64,000 bases of DNA from an uncultured Gammaproteobacteria bacterium (GTDB lineage: Bacteria; Pseudomonadota; Gammaproteobacteria; Eutrophobiales; Eutrophobiaceae), in NCBI GenBank assembly GCA_943788815.1, contig CALSRS010000003.1, positions 66,588-130,587 of the forward strand. Direction: 5' to 3'. The position numbers and the translations under genes were made by a program. Within the stretch, counting starts at the first letter, position 1; each line of letters opens with the position of its first letter. Positions 58,223-64,000 of the stretch are shown piece after piece. Under the pieces are notes generated by a model that was not told the origin of the DNA, made no database searches, and saw nothing but the letters and a program-made list of their open reading frames with translations.

Positions 58223-59821
58223 GGTGATTGGATATCTTCGCTCCTTACCAAAAGAGCGCTTACTTATTTTTACTCCAGGTGGTGCCTGCCTACGTTTGAA
58301 CTCAGACCTGTCAACAAGATTAATAACTGGCATTACATCGTTTTTATCGAAACCGATATTAATAATCTGTTGTGGACTTTTGTCCTGCTCAATATACATT
58401 TCAAGTATAGGGTCCAGAATCTCATATGGTGGCAATGAATCCTCATCTTTTTGATCGGCACGTAATTCTGCACTGGGTGGCCTGTCTATTATTCTTTGTG
58501 GAATAATATTGCCTGATTGGTTTATAAAATTAGCAAGTTCATAGACAAGTAATTTAGGTATGTCTTTTAATGGCGAAAATCCACCTGCCATGTCGCCATA
58601 AAGTGTGGCATAGCCAACAGCCATTTCACTTTTATTGCCTGTTGCTAGTACCAGGCGGCGAGATTTATTGGATATTGCCATGAGGATCAGTCCCCTGGAA
58701 CGGGCCTGGATATTTTCTTCAGTAGAATCAGCTGGAAGATTATTGAAAATCGGATCTAGTAGTTCCATGAATGCAGAAACAGGTTTTTCAATAGATATAT
58801 TTTGGTAATTAATACCTAGATTGTTAGCAAGAGCTAAAGAATCTTCTACACTCATATCTGCTGTATATTTGGATGGCATCATTACCACCTCGACATTTTC
58901 AGCGCCTAATGCATCAACAGCAAGACAAGTCACCAGCGCAGAATCAATACCTCCAGATAGTCCAATGATAACGCCGTTAAAGCCATTTTTACGTACATAA
59001 TCTCCAATTGCTGTAACTAGCGCTTTATATATGGCTTCATTATCTGTTAATTCAGGAATATTGTTATTGCTAGTACTAAAAGAAATTTTATTATTATCTT
59101 GCTCTAAGTTTACTGTGAATAGTCCTTCAGTAAACGAGGGGGCAATAGTTTGAATTAAACCATCTGAGTCTATCGCAAGTGAACTTCCATCAAATATTAG
59201 TTCGTCCTGTCCACCAGTAAGGTTTACATAGATAATTGGTAAACCTGTTTCATTATTTCTTGTTTTAAGTACATTCCTTCTTTCTTCGAATTTCTCTTTG
59301 TGAAACGGTGATGCATTTATATTGATAATAAGTTCAGCACCTTGATCTTTCGCCAGTTTGGCAGGTGTGGCACTCCAAATATCTTCACATACTGTAAGGC
59401 AGGTCTTGATGTTACCAATATCAACTAAGCATGGGTGGCTCCCAGCTGAAAAATACCGTACTTCATCAAATACGCCATAATTAGGCAATATCATTTTGTC
59501 ATAGCTGCGAATCAGCTCTTCATTACTGATATAAGCGCAGCTATTATAAATGTTATCTTTTTCTTTTCGGGGATACCCTAAAATAATATTAATATTTTTA
59601 CTTTCAGAAACTATAGTCTCAATAGCATTAGTAACTTGAGTAAATAGTTGAGACCTGTATAAAAGATCTTCTGGCGGATATCCTGTCAGTACCAGTTCCG
59701 GGAAAATTAATGTATCAACATTTAACTCGGTTTTGGCAGTTTTTATGCTATTAAGAATTAAATCTTTATTGTGTTCAATTGCGCCTACTATAGGGTTGAC
59801 TTGTGCAATACCAATGATCAT
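58202..59821 (-). CDS. nadE: Glutamine-dependent NAD+ synthetase
   Basis: This two-domain NadE converts deamido-NAD to NAD with ammonia taken from glutamine. The 539 residues start with a nitrilase-like glutaminase domain with triad Glu42, Lys109 and Cys145. From about 265 the ATP-pyrophosphatase synthetase domain has GLSGGIDSALVTCLAV, LATGNKSEMAVGYATLYGD and RPPSAELR. The full triad means it should use glutamine directly. The short NadE of E. coli lacks the first domain. Confidence 0.97.
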   Translation of the reverse strand: MIIGIAQVNPIVGAIEHNKDLILNSIKTAKTELNVDTLIFPELVLTGYPPEDLLYRSQLFTQVTNAIETIVSESKNINIILGYPRKEKDNIYNSCAYISNEELIRSYDKMILPNYGVFDEVRYFSAGSHPCLVDIGNIKTCLTVCEDIWSATPAKLAKDQGAELIININASPFHKEKFEERRNVLKTRNNETGLPIIYVNLTGGQDELIFDGSSLAIDSDGLIQTIAPSFTEGLFTVNLEQDNNKISFSTSNNNIPELTDNEAIYKALVTAIGDYVRKNGFNGVIIGLSGGIDSALVTCLAVDALGAENVEVVMMPSKYTADMSVEDSLALANNLGINYQNISIEKPVSAFMELLDPIFNNLPADSTEENIQARSRGLILMAISNKSRRLVLATGNKSEMAVGYATLYGDMAGGFSPLKDIPKLLVYELANFINQSGNIIPQRIIDRPPSAELRADQKDEDSLPPYEILDPILEMYIEQDKSPQQIINIGFDKNDVMPVINLVDRSEFKRRQAPPGVKISKRSFGKERRYPITSGYRET

Positions 59822-59862
59822 AGATAATATAATTTGCTTAAATTCGGGTAAGAAATTTGTAC

Positions 59863-62817
59863 TTAGTTATTTAACTGGATTTGAGCAAGGAGAATTTCAT
59901 ATTCCAGTGGAATTTTTCCATTGACTATAAATAATGCTGCCATTTCATCTTTCCAGAAATCCATGGCGTCCTGAAATTTACCAGTTTTTATTAAACCTAA
60001 TAGAAAACTGGTCTGCAGGTATTTTTTTTGTTCAAGATCATTAAAGAGGCTATTGGATAAAAGTGTTGCGGCTGAACGGTTAATCTCATTATAGTCTTTA
60101 TCCACTATGGCTCGAAAAACAGCAAGCCAGTTCAGATGTGAATCTCTATTACCTTCAATATTACACTTTGGCTCAAATGCATCCAGCATTTCATTAACCT
60201 GGTCGTGAGGTAAATACGGAATGATCTGACTCAACAACATGAAAACTGAATCTATCCATACCGTTGTATTGTAAGTAATATCGCAATTTTTTGCAGCTGA
60301 ATTTAGAAAGTTTACACTTGCTATTGCCGCTATATTTTCCTTGTCAAAAATCTGCTTACTAAAAAAATCATAAATATTATTGGCGTTATCTACACCGTTA
60401 GAACTGAAGAAATTTGTGGTGCTGAGACGATTCTCCTGGTCTGGAAAATCGGTATAGATCAATTGTATTAACGGTATTGTATTTAAACGTAGATTTAAAA
60501 TTTCCTTTACATCTTGTTTTAAAAATCTGGCGCGCGTCGCGTTTTGGTCTAGATAGGGAAAATAATCAGAATTGACTGGAATGGAAGAATGATTAATAAA
60601 TGAATTAAAAATTTTCTGGTTACCCAGGAAACGAATATGAATATCGTCAACATGATTTATAAAAATAGTCGAAAGATGTTTGTTTAGTGCAGGAACATTA
60701 AAGACATTATCTGACGCCATCGGTATGGGATGATCTTCACTTGCGATTAATATCAAATTACCATCATCAGCAAAGTAGATATCATAATATAAAAATTCAT
60801 TGGAAATTGCTTTGAGAATTGAAACCAGTAAATCAAGGTTGAACTCATAGATGTGAATCCATTGAACCAGTATACCACTGGGATTTAGGTGTGATTTGAT
60901 TGTTTTATAAAATTCCTGTGTAAACAGGTTGGAAACGCCACTTACCCAGGGATTAGACGGTTCTGAGATTATGACATCGTATTTTTTCTGATAAGTTGAA
61001 AAAAATGTTTTGGCATCTTCTATATGGATGTTGCTACGCGGGTCTGTATAAACTAGTTCAGTTTTTTTGCCATAAAACCGGGCTCCTTCAACTATGGCGG
61101 ATTCAATTTCTATAGTGTCTATGCGTTTAACTTTAGGCGAGCCAAGAACAATATGAGATGTTAATCCAGAACCTAAACCTATATTGGCAAAGTATTGGGC
61201 ATCAGGCTTGATTAAAAGCGGCAGGGTGCCAAGCAGAGTCATGGTTGATTCATCTGTTCCAGGAGGAACATCATCAACAATTGTCATTGCTGCGTCTGGT
61301 TTTCCGTTCGTGATGATAGAAAGGCTGACGTCTTTCCAGTTGGTAACACTAACTGAGGCTGTTTTTCCATCTTTGTGATAAATAACTTCAGATCGTAAAT
61401 CTGGATCTGCTAATCCACGTCTAAATACACTGGATGCCATGAGACTAGTGTCAAATCGGGTAAATATGGCGGATATCAGAATGATAATACCCAATGTGGC
61501 GGTGATATACCCTGAACGGTTTCTCATTGAGACAGCAACAGTTCTAAATAACAATATTCCAATGACAACGTCGATAATTGCTCCGCTAAATATAGTGCCT
61601 TTTAGTGTAAGTAAAGGCATGCCTATAAATACTGCAAAGACCACACCAAATATTGCCCCCAATGTATTGCTAGAATATATCTGTCCTATACTCTTTTCAC
61701 CATGTCCCTTGTTGATAAGAATATAAGTGAATAATGGTAAGGTCATCCCTGCGCATATTGTTGTTGGTAACATTATAAGTAGTGCTATGGAATGACTTGC
61801 CAGATTAAATAGGAAATATCCCTGATCTGTTTCCTTCAGGGCTGACATGAAAAAAGATTGCACATAGAAGCTGTTGTTATAAAGTACAATTGTAAGAAGA
61901 GAAAAAGCCCCCATCGCAATTTGTACCATAGCTGCAAAAATTACCGGATTTTTCAGCGTATCTATTCGTTTTCTAATCCAGAATCCCCCAATTGCCAGAC
62001 CAGTTATAAAAGCACTTAACATTAACTCAAATGAATGGGTACTTGCGCCAAGTACCATCGACAGCATTCTTATCCAGGCAATTTCGTAGATAAATGATGC
62101 CATTCCGGTAAAAAAGGCAGCACCAAGGATGAGTATAGGCCATGACTTCCGAATACCTTTATCTTTGTCAGTCTGTATATGCTCTCCGCTGTGGTTTTTA
62201 ACCATAAAGTACACAGTTATCGCGAGCAGTATATTGATTATCCCGGCTGTCATCATGGTGCCTGGAAGACCTGTTTTTGAAATCAAATAAAATGCACTAA
62301 TAAGAACAGCAAGTGCCGCACCAATACTATTTGAAAAATATAAAAACGAAATTGAATGTCCCGGCGCCATTGGGAATTTTCGGATAAACCCACCACTCAT
62401 TAATGGAAATGTTGCCCCCAGTAATATGGATTGGGGAAGTATGAGTAATGAAGCAATGAAAATTTTGTATATTTGTACTAATTCAGGCGAGCCTAATGAT
62501 GGAATGATGATGTCGAAAGAATAGTGGGATGTCTCAACATATATACTATGAAATACAATGCCGATGATGCCTATGACACCTTCGACTATGGCATAGGCAA
62601 GCAGCATATTTCTTATATGATGACTGTAGTGGCTGATTAACCAGGCACCTGCCGCCATACCACCCATGAAAATGATTAAGACAAGACTTTGGGCATAAGC
62701 AGCATGCCCAAGAAATTGTTTTAGATAGTGAGACCAGACTGATTCGTATATCAATCCGGTTGCGCCGGATAAGGCAAATACCAGATACAGGCCGTACTGA
62801 ATTTGCCGAGGTGCCAT
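59863..62817 (-). CDS. Polytopic membrane protein fused to a spermidine synthase-like domain
   Basis: The 984-residue protein has three parts. Residues 1-450 hold about 12-14 membrane helices in two related halves, each opening with an IYE-x2-W motif (GLIYESVW near 24 and SFIYEIAW near 243). Residues about 475-690 form a spermidine synthase-like methyltransferase fold with NIGLGSGLTSH (545-555), TIEIES and YDVIISEPSNPWVSG. Residues 690-984 are mostly helical with no domain I recognise. The usual catalytic Asp motif of spermidine synthases reads SEPSNP here, so aminopropyl transfer is not assured. Neither speD nor other polyamine genes are nearby. Family membership is clear, function unknown. 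Confidence 0.85.
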   Translation of the reverse strand: MAPRQIQYGLYLVFALSGATGLIYESVWSHYLKQFLGHAAYAQSLVLIIFMGGMAAGAWLISHYSHHIRNMLLAYAIVEGVIGIIGIVFHSIYVETSHYSFDIIIPSLGSPELVQIYKIFIASLLILPQSILLGATFPLMSGGFIRKFPMAPGHSISFLYFSNSIGAALAVLISAFYLISKTGLPGTMMTAGIINILLAITVYFMVKNHSGEHIQTDKDKGIRKSWPILILGAAFFTGMASFIYEIAWIRMLSMVLGASTHSFELMLSAFITGLAIGGFWIRKRIDTLKNPVIFAAMVQIAMGAFSLLTIVLYNNSFYVQSFFMSALKETDQGYFLFNLASHSIALLIMLPTTICAGMTLPLFTYILINKGHGEKSIGQIYSSNTLGAIFGVVFAVFIGMPLLTLKGTIFSGAIIDVVIGILLFRTVAVSMRNRSGYITATLGIIILISAIFTRFDTSLMASSVFRRGLADPDLRSEVIYHKDGKTASVSVTNWKDVSLSIITNGKPDAAMTIVDDVPPGTDESTMTLLGTLPLLIKPDAQYFANIGLGSGLTSHIVLGSPKVKRIDTIEIESAIVEGARFYGKKTELVYTDPRSNIHIEDAKTFFSTYQKKYDVIISEPSNPWVSGVSNLFTQEFYKTIKSHLNPSGILVQWIHIYEFNLDLLVSILKAISNEFLYYDIYFADDGNLILIASEDHPIPMASDNVFNVPALNKHLSTIFINHVDDIHIRFLGNQKIFNSFINHSSIPVNSDYFPYLDQNATRARFLKQDVKEILNLRLNTIPLIQLIYTDFPDQENRLSTTNFFSSNGVDNANNIYDFFSKQIFDKENIAAIASVNFLNSAAKNCDITYNTTVWIDSVFMLLSQIIPYLPHDQVNEMLDAFEPKCNIEGNRDSHLNWLAVFRAIVDKDYNEINRSAATLLSNSLFNDLEQKKYLQTSFLLGLIKTGKFQDAMDFWKDEMAALFIVNGKIPLEYEILLAQIQLNN

Positions 62818-62900
62818 TTTATTAGCTCAAGTTTGGATATTTGGAAATATACATTTTCAGGGCTATCTTAAACATTGAGAAAATAATTATCGGCATTAAA

Positions 62901-63770
62901 TCATAGTGCATCGGCAATCGTACTACCAAGATCAGCAGGTGATCTCACTGTTTTTACACCAGCTGATTCAAGCGCACTAAATTTGTCGTCTGCAGTTCCT
63001 TTACCACCGGAAATAATTGCGCCGGCGTGTCCCATCCTTTTGCCTGGAGGTGCAGTCACTCCAGCTATGTAGGCTACCACGGGCTTGGAAATATTGGCTT
63101 TTATAAAGGCAGCGGCTTCTTCTTCTGCGGTACCGCCAATTTCCCCTACCATAATTATGCCCTTGGTATCCGGGTCGCTTTCAAATAATTCAAGACAATC
63201 AATAAAGTTCATGCCATGGATAGGATCTCCTCCAATTCCGATACAGGTGGTCTGTCCTAACCCTGCCATGGTGGTTTGATTTACAGCTTCATAGGTCAAG
63301 GTTCCTGATCTGGAAACAATGCCAATACTACCGGCAGTATGAATATTCCCAGGCATGATTCCGATTTTGCATGAGCCAGGGGTGATAATGCCCGGACAAT
63401 TTGGGCCTATCAGTCTGGTACCAGGATACTGGTCCAGGTATGCCCTTACTTTAAGCATATCCAGTACCGGAATTCCTTCTGTTATGCATACAATTAACTC
63501 GATACCAGCATCTGCGGCTTCGGCTACCGCTTCAGCTGCAAACGCGGCCGGAACCATAATCATACTTGCATTTGCACCCGTCTCAGAAACAGCCTCGCTT
63601 ACTGTATTAAACACAGGCTTGTCCAGATGCGTCTGTCCACCTCTTCCAGGCGTAATTCCACCGACCACATTTGTTCCGTATTCAATCGCCTGTTCTGCAT
63701 GAAAGGTCCCTTGTTTTCCGGTGAACCCCTGAACGATAAGTTTTGTATTATTGTCTACTAAAACGGCCAT
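62901..63770 (-). CDS. sucD: Succinyl-CoA synthetase alpha subunit
   Basis: SucD binds CoA and carries the phosphohistidine in the TCA-cycle succinyl-CoA synthetase. The 289 residues begin with [20 protein letters not shown], then [21 protein letters not shown], and the active-site [17 protein letters not shown] with the phosphorylated His. ATG 63770 is chosen because GGGAGGAAA lies seven bases before it; an earlier in-frame start would overlap sucC. The sucC stop is 1 bp upstream. Confidence 0.97.
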   Translation of the reverse strand: MAVLVDNNTKLIVQGFTGKQGTFHAEQAIEYGTNVVGGITPGRGGQTHLDKPVFNTVSEAVSETGANASMIMVPAAFAAEAVAEAADAGIELIVCITEGIPVLDMLKVRAYLDQYPGTRLIGPNCPGIITPGSCKIGIMPGNIHTAGSIGIVSRSGTLTYEAVNQTTMAGLGQTTCIGIGGDPIHGMNFIDCLELFESDPDTKGIIMVGEIGGTAEEEAAAFIKANISKPVVAYIAGVTAPPGKRMGHAGAIISGGKGTADDKFSALESAGVKTVRSPADLGSTIADAL

Positions 63771-63771
63771 G

Positions 63772-64000
63772 TTAGTTTCCTCCCTTTGAAGCATTTACAA
63801 CTTTATGAGCTGCATCCGTAAGATCGTCTGTGGAGATAATTTCTAATCCACTATCATTTAGAAGATTTTTTCCTTCTTCTACTTTTGTTCCCTGCAATCT
63901 TACGACGACTGGAACACTAACACCGACTTCTTTTACGGCGTTAATAATGCCTTCGGCAATCAGGTCGCATCTAACAATTCCACCAAATATATTGACAAAG
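63772..64000 (-). CDS. sucC: Succinyl-CoA synthetase beta subunit (3' end; gene continues past the window)
   Basis: The minus-strand frame open from 64000 to the TAA at 63774-63772 encodes the last 75 residues of SucC. It includes [32 protein letters not shown] and a [16 protein letters not shown] ending, matching the C-terminal CoA-ligase domain. The ATP-grasp N-terminal domain is outside the window. sucC-sucD is the universal order. Confidence 0.96.
   Translation of the reverse strand, partial: FVNIFGGIVRCDLIAEGIINAVKEVGVSVPVVVRLQGTKVEEGKNLLNDSGLEIISTDDLTDAAHKVVNASKGGN

Overview
The window is a gene-dense, AT-rich stretch of a gammaproteobacterial chromosome. The lineage call rests on family content (PdxB, SspA/SspB, LpoA, DiaA, DolP, ZapD, YacG, IbaG) and on gene order. 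The blocks murA-hisG-hisD with a DegS/AlgW-type protease, petABC-sspAB, the dolP-diaA-yraN-lpoA/rsmI group, the dcw cluster to lpxC-dciA-M23-secA-argJ-nudix, pilBCD-coaE-zapD-yacG and clpB/pgeF-rluD/bamD all follow the order I know from Pseudomonas-like genomes, often in the same succession. I cannot name the species. I see no insertion sequence, phage, CRISPR array, tRNA or rRNA. This is core chromosome, not an accessory island.

Layout: 1-6005 holds secD (3' part), secF, pdxB, purN and a large RND/MMPL exporter. 6219-10476 holds mlaC, ibaG, murA, hisG and hisD; the exporter plus mlaC stand where mlaFEDCB would normally precede ibaG-murA. A DegS-like protease faces hisD. 11737-15434 is a likely transcription unit for the cytochrome bc1 complex (petABC) and sspAB. 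15627-19058 (minus) encodes dolP, diaA, yraN and lpoA, divergent from rsmI. rnpB follows at 20039-20366.

20593-39284 is the division and cell-wall (dcw) cluster: a sigma70 promoter, a three-repeat MraZ operator, then mraZ-rsmH-ftsL-ftsI-murE-murF-mraY-murD-ftsW-murG-murC-murB-ddl-ftsQ-ftsA-ftsZ-lpxC with many 4-17 bp overlaps. It covers peptidoglycan precursor synthesis, the septal machinery and the committed step of lipid A synthesis. dciA (minus), an M23 peptidase, secA, argJ and a Nudix-ThiE fusion follow.

45816-51298 (minus) is yacG-zapD-coaE-pilD-pilC-pilB, the type IV pilus assembly core without a pilin gene. 51483-57330 (minus) is clpB, a glutamate-dehydrogenase-family gene, pgeF and rluD; bamD diverges from rluD. 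58202-64000 (minus) has glutamine-dependent nadE, a 984-aa membrane/spermidine-synthase-like fusion, sucD and the 3' end of sucC.

No wholly new multigene system is evident. The best leads are: the RND-MlaC pair replacing MlaFEDB; a perfect 12-bp inverted repeat that buries the rsmH start codon; an RNase P RNA with shrunken P3 and P12; a bamD promoter that predicts a leaderless mRNA; a sigma32 clpB promoter sharing bases with a gdh terminator; and the membrane-anchored spermidine-synthase-like protein with an unexplained C-terminal domain.
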